DNA from: Luffa acutangula | Lineage: Eukaryota; Streptophyta; Magnoliopsida; Cucurbitales; Cucurbitaceae | Reading direction: 5' to 3' | Assembly: GCA_036850905.1 (NCBI GenBank) | Contig: CM072097.1 | Coordinates: forward strand, 30,421,573-30,485,572 | Length of the DNA: 64,000 bases | In this document: positions 55,600 through 64,000 of the stretch, in pieces | Position numbering within the stretch: position 1 is the first letter of the stretch | Layout of the letters: every line of letters begins with the position of its first letter | The notes under the pieces: generated by a model | Seen by the model: only the letters and a program-made list of their open reading frames with translations | The model's database searches: none | Told to the model about the DNA's origin: nothing | Made by a program: the position numbers and the translations under genes

Positions 55600-55849
55600 A
55601 AAACAATTTTAGTAATAGTTAATAATCATTATACAATTTCAGCCTCAAAGAAAAATTTTAAAAATAATAGTAATGAATGTTATCTTTCAAACGTTGTTCA
55701 AATTTGATTTGCATTGTCGATCTCGCTCAAGTCAACTCACCTTAAATGATGTTGGATTACCTAAGTTAATTCAGTTAGACTAATTTGTAAATTGTTCGAC
55801 AGAATTTGTAAATTTTCAATGATCATTAATTTATTGCATGACATGCTAT

Positions 55850-55851
<2 letters not shown>

Positions 55852-55901
<50 letters not shown>
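55852..55901. repeat. (AT)n microsatellite, about 25 units
   Basis: About 50 bp of uninterrupted AT repeats lie in AT-rich intergenic sequence. The length is likely to vary between individuals. Confidence 0.95.
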
Positions 55902-55905
<4 letters not shown>

Positions 55906-56413
55906 TTTGTGTGGACGAGTCATTTAGTTGTTAGATAATGAGATTTAAAAAGAAAATAATATATCTCTTTAATGAAAGAAGAAAAGAAATTAATAAGAAA
56001 ACAAAAGAAAAATAAAGGAGAGAAAAAAATAAAAAAAAAAAAGAATAAGGAAGTTTTAAAAGGAAAAAGAAATGATCGGAGAGAAAGAAAGAGGAGTTAG
56101 CATAGAAAGAAAGGGAGAGAGAGAAATATGGCCAGTGCACAAGTCTACCCAGAAACGGTGCAAGTGATTGGTTTAAGTTAACAATGAAATTTAAACTTCA
56201 GTAAAAATAAATAATGCTAAGTGTCAGCAATGTTACTTTCGGAAATGTGAGACTTTCTTTCTACTTAGGATATTTGCACACTTTCAATTTCCAAAGAGTT
56301 TAGCTCATATTGGAAAAGAAATAACAAAATATAAAGGTAAAAGCAAGGCTTGAGAAAATGAGGACTGAATTCACATTGAAATAAAAAAAAAAAAAATACA
56401 AGAAAGTTCTGAA
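55902..56413. other. AT-rich and purine-rich sequence, no gene seen
   Basis: GA-rich low-complexity tracts fill 55945-56130. The minus-strand frame there (55931-56140) is Phe/Ser/Leu-rich low complexity. No element ends were found. Confidence 0.45.
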
Positions 56414-56422
56414 TAAATGAAA

Positions 56423-56944
56423 GGCTAAATTATAAAAAATGCCTCTGAACTATGGGATTTGTTTAAAAAATGCCCCTGAACTTTAAAAAGTTTCAAAAAT
56501 ACCCATGAACTTTAAAAAATGTTTCAAAAATACCATTGTCATTAATTTTTGGATGAAAACCATTAAAAATTTCAGTTTCACTAATACTCTTTAACTTTCA
56601 AAAGATTTTTAAAAATAACCTTATTAGAAAATGCTCTTTTTTTTCCCCTTATCCCATTGTAAGTTCTTCTTCCATGAAAATTAATGAGAAGCTTTACCTA
56701 TTTTTCATGTATTCATACAGTATGAGCTTTTCTTCTCTTTCAACACATCATCCCAAGAGCTTGACTAGATTTTTGGCAATGGTATTTTCGACGGTTTTAA
56801 CAGTTCCCATCCAAAAATTAACTGCAAGGATATTTTTGAAAAGTTTTTGTAAAGTTCAGGGGTATTTTTGAAACTTTTTAAAGTTTAGGGGTTATTTTTT
56901 TATTTTTTTTATTTTTTTTATTTTTTTTATTTTTTAATTTAGCC
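56423..56944. mobile_element. MULE MITE, 522 bp
   Basis: The termini are GGCTAAATTATAAAAAATG and its inverse ending TTTAATTTAGCC. The inner arms repeat the phrase 'GAACTTTAAAAAGTTTCAAAAATACC' style in inverted form (about 56470-56540 against 56835-56895). A perfect 9-bp duplication TAAATGAAA flanks it (56414-56422 and 56945-56953). No coding capacity is apparent. Confidence 0.88.
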
Positions 56945-56953
56945 TAAATGAAA

Positions 56954-57559
56954 TACAACATAATGGTAAACACATAGGAGCTAAATAATTACAAGAATGA
57001 AAGAAAGCATTAAAAACCTGGCTCTTTTATCTCTATCTAAATACAAAACCAATAAAATTTAACACTTTCTTAACAAAAATGACTATTTTTATACTTTTTT
57101 ACTAATATTTACAAAATCAAGGATTCAAACACATGCTAATCGTGTTTTTGCATAAATTCATTCAAAATAACATGAAATATAACATTAAACACTTGTTTTT
57201 TTTGATTAATAAGTTTGGTTTTTAAGACTTAATAACCCTAATAAATGAGTTAAATTTATATCCATGGACCTAAACTACTTTGCAGTAGTAGTGGTTGGGT
57301 TCAAACATAGAGAATCATACTGATTTTATTTCTAAGTTATTTTATGTTTCGGTAACCAGAAGGGGGATTTGATTAAAGCGGTAAAAGGCATGAAATTACA
57401 GGAAAATAAAATGCGAGAAAATAAAAAGCTGGTGGTTAATCTTACCTCGGAATCATGCAATCGTGTACTCTAGAGTAAGTTTGGTGATTTTAATCATTAA
57501 TTAGCTAAAAATATGATTTACTAGCCTAAACTCGACGTACTCCTGGAAAAGCTAGAGAG
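56954..57559. other. Intergenic sequence, nothing recognised
   Basis: AT-rich DNA; a weak box B-like GGATTCAAACACATGC at about 57121 hints at another worn SINE on the minus strand, but no second box or tail supports it. Confidence 0.35.
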
Positions 57560-57819
57560 TCATATATCTCTATTGTACTTTGCCTAACCAATGCATCGAA
57601 GCTAATTCTAGCCTAACATTGACTCCTCCTCGGATCGGACAATGTCTACGCATCCTGAACATAAATGAACTTCTTCGTATACTCCTACGTCCGACTCGGC
57701 GGCGACACATCCAAATGGTTCTTTCGAGCGAGCTGCTTGTACGCGCGCTTGATTTCCGCCAAGGATCTGTACTCGGAAATGCCGAGCAAGTCGTAGAAGG
57801 AGCCATTGGCGAGCAGCAT
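57560..57819 (-). pseudogene. DnaJ J-domain gene fragment
   Basis: The minus strand from 57819 reads LLANGSFYDLLGISEYRSLA, then EIKRAYKQLARKNHLDVSPP. After a stop it continues EYTKKFIYVQDA, a second stop and TLSDPRRSQC. This is the J-domain of a small chloroplast-type DnaJ protein, which stimulates Hsp70 ATPase. The essential HPD triad has become HLD, and at least three stops follow. The GC-rich sequence contrasts with its surroundings, so it is a decayed or transposed gene piece. The Athila element inserted just beyond its 5' side. Confidence 0.85.
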
Positions 57820-57901
57820 CGGCGTGAATCGTGTGCGACAGATCTAGGCGAGCAGCATCGGGATGTAGAAGTGTGAATCGTGTGCAGTGGATTTGGGCGA
57901 G

Positions 57902-59127
57902 TGATAACTCTCCAAAAGGGAGTTATTTAGGCCTTAGTTCTATAGTGTTTTGTGTGTCATTTGTGCTAAATAGTGTTGTTTTTAGATGAATATTATATGT
58001 TTTAACCAATTTGGAAGAATGGATGCCTTGGAAGTTATTTTGTGCAGAATATATTGCTGAGCAACTTGAGGGAGTAAAATCTGTGATCCAACAAAGCAGG
58101 GAGCAAAACTGCCACGTCACAGCTCGTAATCCATTTTAATGAACTGAAGTTAGTTAAGTTATTTTCGGATCTAAGAAGCTTTGAGAGCCTGCCACGTGTA
58201 CAAATTGACCTAATTAAGGCTTGCCATCACTCTATAAAAGGGAAGAGCCATCTCAAGTAAAAAACATTCCATCCTTGGAGAAGAAAAGTCCTATTCCATT
58301 CGTGGAGGCTTACTTCCCATCTTTGGGAGCCGAATAGAGGAGGAAAGATTGGAGACATCAAGAAGACCACCAATTACGGATTTGACCAAGGGAATTAATC
58401 TTTTCTTGTAATTTCTTGTAATTATGGATGCACATACTCAGATTGTAGCATGTGTTATCATGAGCTTTATGAACTAAATTTGTTTAGGTGTTGGTTAGGA
58501 ATCATGTGATTGTCGTGCTTATTTCTCTATGCAATATATGTTGATTTGAGCATCTTGATTATTTATTGTGCATATCTTTATTTTGTGCCCGCCTGGCCAA
58601 CCGGTATGAATACCACTTCTTAGTTTCAGGGATAATTTGAGAAGTGTGTGACATTTAGTCACACTAGATCATTGTGTATTGGTGAACGCCAGTGACTGAG
58701 TTAGGGATAACCAGTTGCCTAGTGCTTGATCGGTAGAGCGTCATTGGAGTTGAAACACATTCCAAAAAATCCAGAGTTCCGGGAGGATCCTGCTAATAAG
58801 ACTGCGAGAGAATTGCCTAATCAATAATATTGCTAGAGCATCTTTTAAAACTATTACTAAATCCTGACCAACGCATGTTTCCAATCTGTCTGCTTTATTT
58901 GTTTACTTTCTGTTCTGTCATTTCTTTTGCTTCAACATTGTTCCAAAAATCAATCATTTTAACCACTCTTGAAACCATTAAAGAGATATACAAAATAGAT
59001 AAAGTGAGAGCTATTCAGCCCCGTGGATACGATAAATTACTTATCACTTGCTGCGGATTATGTTTGCTTGCACAGTGTTCTAGAGTTTATTTTTACTATA
59101 TTTTTTACCCACTCTGGAAACCCAACA
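57902..59127 (+). repeat. 5' LTR of the Athila-type element
   Basis: It is 1226 bp with TG...CA ends. The promoter zone holds a TATA box TATAAAA at 58233-58239, a GCCACGTCAC word at 58111-58120 and a G-box core CACGTG at 58193-58198. The 3' LTR is outside the window. Confidence 0.82.
58111..58239 (+). promoter_or_regulatory. Putative Athila LTR promoter, ACGT boxes and TATA
   Basis: GCCACGTCAC (58111-58120) and GCCACGTGTA (58191-58200) are ACGT-core words like the binding sites of plant bZIP factors. TATAAAA follows at 58233-58239. Spacing fits a stress- or ABA-responsive promoter, but function is an inference from motifs alone. Confidence 0.5.
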
Positions 59128-59133
59128 AGTTTT

Positions 59134-59151
59134 TCGCGCCATTGCCGGGGA
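59134..59151 (+). other. Primer-binding site, Asp-tRNA type
   Basis: CGCGCCATTGCCGGGGAC lies a few bases after the LTR and is one or two changes from the TGGCGCCGTTGCCGGGGA site used by Athila and related elements. Confidence 0.85.
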
Positions 59152-59481
59152 CTTGAATAAGTTTTTATCTGATCTGTTTTGTGTTTGCGTTTTAGTAGTT
59201 TGGTGCTAGAACTTTTTGATTGTTTCTTTTTCTTTTTTGCAGGTGTGAGCTTAGTGCATGAGCGATCCGCCTGGGTGAGGTTCGAGCTTGATCCAGAAAT
59301 TGAAAGGACATTCAGGAGAAAAAGGAGATAGCAGTGTAGAAATCAAAATCCAATGGCTGACGTGCCGCGTCTCCCGGAAGTTCCAGAAGATCCAGTGAAC
59401 TCCCAGCAGAATCGTGTGCTGTAGCAAAATCCACCGCTGGAGCAAAATGGACAACAAAATAATCAGACTGAGAATCCTATC

Positions 59482-60972
59482 TTGATAGCGAACGATAGGG
59501 GTAGAGCCATTCGAGCGTATTTTGATGAGTTAAATCCAGGAATTGTGCATCCTCAAATTGAGGCAGCAAATTTTGAAATGAAATTGGTAATGTTTCTGAT
59601 GTTGCAAACCGTGGGTCAGTTCCATGGTTTGTCATCTGAAGACCCTCATTTACATCTTATGTCTTTTCTAGGAGTTAGTGATTCATTTGTAATTCAAGGA
59701 GTGTCTAGAGATGCCCTGAGATTAACTTTGTTTCCGTATTCTCTTAGAGATGAAGCAAAGACATGGTTAAATTCTTTTGCTCCAGGATCAATTAGGACAT
59801 GGAATGTGTTAGCGGAAAAATTTCTTAGTAAGTATTTTCCACCAACTAGGAATGCCAAATTGAGGAGTGAGATAGTGGGATTTAGGCAACTCGAAGATGA
59901 ATCTTTTAGTGAGGCTTGAGAGAGGTTTAAGGAGCTTTTGCGAAAGTGTTCCCACCATGGTTTACCTCATTGTATCCAAATGAAAACATTTTACAATGGG
60001 TTAAACGTAGTAACTCAAGGTATGGTCGATGTTTCGGCTGGAGGGGCCCTTCTGGCAAAAACCTTTAATGAAGCCCATGAAATTTTAGAAAGAATATCAA
60101 CCAATAGTTGTCAATGGACAGATGTTAGAGGCTCAAATAAAAAAGTTAAGAGTGTGTTAGAGGTTGATGGTGTGTCTACCATTAGGGTTGATATTGCAAT
60201 GTTAGCTAACACTCTTAAAAATGTAACAGTGGTTAGTCATCAACAGCCGCCAGCTGTGGAGCCTGCTGCAGTGGTGAACCAAGTTAGAGAGGAATCATGT
60301 GTCTATTGTGGTGAAGAGCACAACTACGAGTTTTGTCCCAACAATCTAGCTTCTATGTTTTTCGTAGGTAATCAAAGGAATAACCCTTATTCTAACTTTT
60401 ATAATCCAGGTTGGCGAAACCACCCCAACTTTGCATGGGGAGGGCAAGGAAGCAATTCACAAGCCCCTCAAGCACAGCAAAGGGTGAACCAGTCAGGATT
60501 TGCAAAATCACAGGTATTACCCCAGCAAAATTCGGAGAGTTCTCTTGAGACAATGATGAAAGAATATATGGCTCGTACAGATGCCGCAATTCAAAGTAAT
60601 AAAGCTTCAATGAGAGTCCTGGAATTGCAAGTAGGCCAACTAGCTAATGAGCTGAAGGCAAGGCCTCAAGGGAAACTTCCTTCAGATACTGAGCACCCTA
60701 GAAGGGAAGGTAAGGAGCAGGTACAGGCAGTGACTCTAAGAAGTGGTAAGCTACTAGAAGAGAGAAAAGAGCCTAGTAAACCCCAGGATGTAGAGACGAG
60801 TAGTAATGGAAAAGTTGTTGTTGAAAAAGAGTTGGAGTATGGTAAAGGTGATGAAGGCAGCAATAATAATGCTGGAGCATCTGGTTCTGTTCCAGATGTG
60901 GAACCACCTTATGTGCGGCCCCTCCCGACCTTATGTACCACCTCTACCTTTTCCACAAAGGCAAAGACCTAA
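59482..60972 (+). pseudogene. Athila-type gag
   Basis: Two frames in the same register (59482-59919 and 59938-60972) form the gag. It runs PGIVHPQIEAANFEMKLVMF, LRLTLFPYSLRDEAKTWLNS and FAPGSIRTWNVLAEKFLSKY. After a TGA at 59917-59919 (normally tryptophan in SEAWERFKE) it continues with MKTFYNGLNVVTQGMVDVSA. A Cys-His word CVYCGEEHNYEFCP follows at about 60299-60340, a degenerate zinc knuckle. A frame break near 60930 shifts into the protease region. Gag would form the particle. Confidence 0.88.
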
Positions 60973-61771
60973 GAATGATGATGGTCAATTTAAGAAGTTT
61001 TTATAGATTCTTAAGCAATTGAATATAAATATCCCTTTAGTAGAAGCTATTGAGCAAATGCCTAATTATGCTAAGTTTCTTAAGGATATTTTAACTAAAA
61101 AGAAGAGGTTAGGTGAGTTTGAAACTGTATCTCTTACTGAAGAATGTAGTGCTGTTCTTAAGAATGGGCTACCAACCAAGCCTAAGGATCCAGAGTCATT
61201 TACTATTCCTGTCTCAATAGGTGGAAAAGAGTTAGGTAGAGCACTTTGTGATTTAGGCGCAAGCATTAACCTTATGCCTCTTTCAGTCTATCGGAAGCTA
61301 GGTATTGGTGAAGCTAGACCTACCACAGTCACACTCTAATTAGCTGATAGGTCTATCACTTATCCAGAGGGTAAAATTGAGGATGTTTGAGTGAAAGTAG
61401 ATAAATTCATATTTCCTGTTGATTTTATTATCTTAGATTATGAGGCAGATAAAGATGTCCCAATTATTCTTGGTCGTCCATTTTTGGCTACTGGTAGAGC
61501 ATTGATAGATGTTCAAAAAGGGGAATTAACAATGAGAGTTTATAATGAGGAAATAAAGTTTAATGTTTTTAAAGCCATGAAGTATCCAGATGAAATGGAA
61601 GATTGTTCTTTCATTAGGATTCTGGAGAGCACAATTGTTGAGAAAGCAATGGAGGATTTGACAAACAAGCATTTGGAAGATCAAGGAGAGGTTAGTATAG
61701 AGGATCTAGAAGTTTGTTCTTTAGAAAGAAAAAATGAAAAAGAAGTTTCTAGGTATGATGATGTTTTTTAG
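60960..61771 (+). pseudogene. Athila-type protease region
   Basis: The frame at 61019-61339 begins INIPLVEAIEQMPNYAKFLK and carries the active-site word CDLGASINLMPLSVYRKLG. The frame at 61391-61771 continues VDKFIFPVDFIILDYEADKD and VPIILGRPFLATGRALIDVQ, a clear retropepsin. Stops at 61004-61006, 61337-61339 and 61388-61390 interrupt it. The protease would cut the polyprotein. Confidence 0.88.
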
Positions 61772-62433
61772 TCTTTAGATTTGGATGAAAGGAATGCTCC
61801 TCCTATTAAGCCATCCCTAATTGAGGCACCCAATTTAGATGAAGAGGCCTTGATAAAGTTGCTGCAGCAAATCGCAAAGCAATAGGTTGGACATTGGCTG
61901 ACATTTAGGGAATTAACCCATCTTTCTGTATGCATAAAATTACTCTAGAGGAGGGATCCTTTAGGAGTATTGAGCAATAGAGAAGGCTTAACCCTGCAAT
62001 GAAAGAGGTTAAAAAGGAGGTGATTAAATGGTTGGATGCTGGGATTATCTATCCAATTGCAGATAGCAACTAGGTAAGCCCTGTCTAATGTGTTCCTAAG
62101 AAATGAGGTGTCACGGTAGTGACTAATAAAGACAATGAGTTGATCCCAACCAGGACAGTAACTGGCTAGAGGGTTTGCATGGATTACAGGAGGCTTAACA
62201 AAGCCACCCGTAAGGACCATTTTCCTTTACCATTTATTGACCAGATGTTGGATAGGTTGGTTGGTCAGACCTACTACTGTTTCTTAGATGGTTATTCTGG
62301 GTATAACCAGATTACCATTGCTCCTGAGGATCAGGTAAAAACCACTTTCACCTGCCCTTATGGGACATTTGCCTTTAGGCAATACCTTTTGACCTTTGCA
62401 ATGCTCCAGCAACATTTCAGAGGTGTATGTTAG
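61772..62433 (+). pseudogene. Athila-type RT N-terminal part with many stops
   Basis: The frame reads MDYRRLNKATRKDHFPLPFI and DQMLDRLVGQTYYCFLDGYS (62179-62433). Its upstream part (61940-62178) is in the same frame but has stops at 61978, 62071, 62086, 62104 and 62167. Near 62393 one base is missing and the reading moves to the next frame. Confidence 0.87.
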
Positions 62434-63485
62434 CATTTTTTTCTGATATGATTGAATCCATTGTTGAGGTATTTATGGATGATTTTTCAGTTTTTGGAGG
62501 GTCTTTTCAACATTGTTTGGATAATTTAGGTAAGGTGTTAAAGAGATGTGACGATACCCATCTAGTTCTTAATTGGGAGAAATGTCACTTCATGGTGAAG
62601 GAGGGCATAATGTTAGGACATAAGATTTCAAGGAAAGGTCTAGAAGTTGATCGAGCAAAAATAGAGGTTATTGAGAGATTAGAACCACCGAATTCAGTTA
62701 AAGGGATTCGAAGTTTTTTGGGTCATGCTGGATTTTATAGAAGGTTCATAAAAGATTTTTCCAAAGTTAGTAAACCTCTTTGTAACTTGTTGTGTACTGA
62801 TCATGTTTTGTACTTTAATGTAGATTGTAGGAAGACTTTTGAAACTTTAAAGGCTGCTTTAATCTCAACCCCCATTCTTTGTGCACCTAACTGGAGTTTA
62901 CCATTTGAGGTAATGTGTGATGCGAGTGATGTTGCAGTAGGTGCCATGCTGGGGCAAAAGCAGGGCAAATTCATCCATCCTATATATTATGCAAGCAGGG
63001 TTCTGAATGAGGCACAAATCAACTATACAACTACTGAGAAGGAGTTGTTAGCGGTTGTGTTTGCCTTTGAGAAATTTCGCTCATATTTGGTTGGAACCAA
63101 AGTCACGGTTTTCACAGATCGTGCAACAATAAGGTACTTAATGGCTAAGAAAGATGCAAAGCCTAGACTGATTCGTTGGGTTTTATTATTGCAGGAATTC
63201 GACTTGGAGATAAAGGACAAGAATGGATCAGAAAATGTCCTTGCAGATCATTTGTCTCGTCTTGATCCAACATCTTCTTTGCTGAAGCAATCTGCCATTT
63301 CAGACCCATTTCCAGATGAACAGCTCTTTGCTGTTGAGGTAAAGGTGGTCAAGGATATCCCTTGGTATGCTGATATTGCCAACTTTTTGGTAAAAGGAGA
63401 CACTCCTATTGATATGAATTGGAGGCAGATGAAAGAGTTTAAGCATGATGCAAGATTTTTCTATTGGGATGAGCCATGTATATAA
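62427..63485 (+). pseudogene. Athila-type RT catalytic part and RNase H
   Basis: The 352-residue frame contains the RT motif VFMDDFSVFG, then FMVKEGIMLGHKISRKGLEV and SFLGHAGFYRRFIKDFSKVS. RNase H follows (FEVMCDASDVAVGAMLGQKQ, YTTTEKELLAVVFAFEKFRS, ADHLSRLD). It is the longest uninterrupted part of this element. Confidence 0.92.
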
Positions 63486-64000
63486 GCAATGCTCTGATGG
63501 TATTATTCGTAGATGTGTTTCAGGTGATGAAGCAAAGGAAATCCTGGAGCAATGTCACTCTTCGCCGTATGGAGGTCATTTCAGCGGACAAAGGACAGCT
63601 ATGAGGATTTTGCAATGTGGATTCTTCTAGCCTTCCTTATTTAAGGATGCCCATTGGTTCTACAAGCAGTGTGATGCTTGCCAAATGAGAGGAAATTTAG
63701 GGCCTAGAGATGAAATGCCTCTTACTTACATTTTAGAATTAGAATTATTCGATGTATGAGGTATTGATTTTATGGGGTCATTTCCCCTTCTAATGGTAAT
63801 GTTTTTATCTTATTGGCAGTTGATTACGTGTCCAAGTGGGTGGAGGCCATTGCATGCCATCAGAATGATGCCAAGACAGTGTCAAGGTTTCTTCAATCGC
63901 ACATTTTTGCGCGGTTTGGGATACTTAGAGCTCTAGTGAGTGATGAGGGTACACACTTTGTTAATAATGTTTTAACTAAGCTTTTAGCTAAGTATGGAAT
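63445..64000 (+). pseudogene. Athila-type integrase start, cut by the window end
   Basis: The frame at 63445-63630 has the HHCC word CHSSPYGGHFSGQRTAMRIL. The next frame part (KQCDACQMRGN, PLTYILELELFDV) and the core start GIDFMGSFP are readable with stops and a frameshift at about 63765-63800. Later words fit VDYVSKWVEAIAC with further breaks. The DDE core cannot be completed inside this window. Confidence 0.85.

Larger units (their letters stand above)
57902..64000 (+). mobile_element. Athila-type Ty3/Gypsy element, decayed, cut by the window end
   Basis: The 5' LTR (57902-59127) starts TGATAACTCTCC and ends AACCCAACA. An Asp-tRNA-type primer site follows (59134-59151). Gag, protease, RT, RNase H and the integrase start follow on the plus strand in the Athila style. 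Many premature stops are in frame. The 3' part lies beyond 64000. It inserted immediately next to the DnaJ fragment; the base pairs before it are GCGAG (57897-57901). Confidence 0.9.

Noticed and set aside
57902..64000. An integrated plant virus (pararetrovirus) instead of a retrotransposon
   Set aside because: There is an LTR, an Asp-type primer site, an Athila-like gag and an integrase. No movement protein or caulimovirus-style coat word is seen.
1..64000. CRISPR arrays, bacterial operons, rDNA, telomere or organelle DNA
   Set aside because: No regularly spaced identical repeats, ribosome binding sites, rRNA blocks, TTTAGGG arrays or chloroplast genes were seen. All larger repeats are explained by mobile elements.

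Overview
This window looks like nuclear DNA of a dicot plant. It is dominated by nested transposable elements and holds one convincing, intact host gene. The evidence is the plant retroelement lineages (Copia, chromovirus, Athila and plant L1-type LINEs), GT-AG introns, plant SINE and Mutator-type (MULE) remnants, and a plant-type CTF8 gene. A cucurbit is possible from the style of the Copia elements, but that is a weak inference. I see no bacterial genes, CRISPR arrays, organelle inserts or rDNA.

Layout. 1-1627: two truncated LTRs of a Copia family in tandem. 3043-6879: a MULE with a perfect 9-bp target-site duplication (TSD), itself invaded by a small MULE MITE, a CCGACC-rich hAT-like element and other repeats; a decayed tRNA-Phe lies inside. 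7391-9389: a weak terminal-inverted-repeat (TIR) element. 10503-11700: an oppositely oriented relative of the LTR at the left edge. 12346-22396: a Copia element on the minus strand with two 2108-bp LTRs that are almost identical, followed by a second partial internal region (22397-22670), so the structure is LTR-internal-LTR-internal. 22989-23280: two tRNA-derived SINEs. 24018-32354: an older Copia element on the minus strand, split in its reverse transcriptase by a complete hAT transposon (25453-28848, 8-bp TSD).

34585-45345: a LINE cluster. A 5'-truncated LINE is split by a decayed chromovirus (about 34885-40208). A short LINE (40809-41267) and a long LINE (41287-45345) sit at the same target site. 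46120-53679: the CTF8 gene (replication factor C-like clamp-loader subunit for sister-chromatid cohesion), three exons giving 140 residues. Its first intron is about 6.1 kb because a chromovirus (46715-52095, TSD TGTTT) inserted there. 54123-55599: a Pack-MULE (9-bp TSD) carrying a fragment of an SRC2-like C2-domain gene. 56423-56944: another MULE MITE with a 9-bp TSD. 57560-57819: a broken DnaJ J-domain fragment. 57902-64000: the 5' LTR, gag, protease, RT, RNase H and start of integrase of a decayed Athila-type element that runs off the window.

How it fits together. The only set of exons that reads through cleanly is CTF8; everything else coding belongs to mobile elements or captured or decayed gene pieces. 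The main interest is the insertion history: nested elements with readable target duplications, a housekeeping gene that kept its frame despite an intronic retrotransposon, and a gene fragment carried by a MULE. I did not find a previously undescribed molecular system. All boundaries were read by eye, without alignment or database searches.
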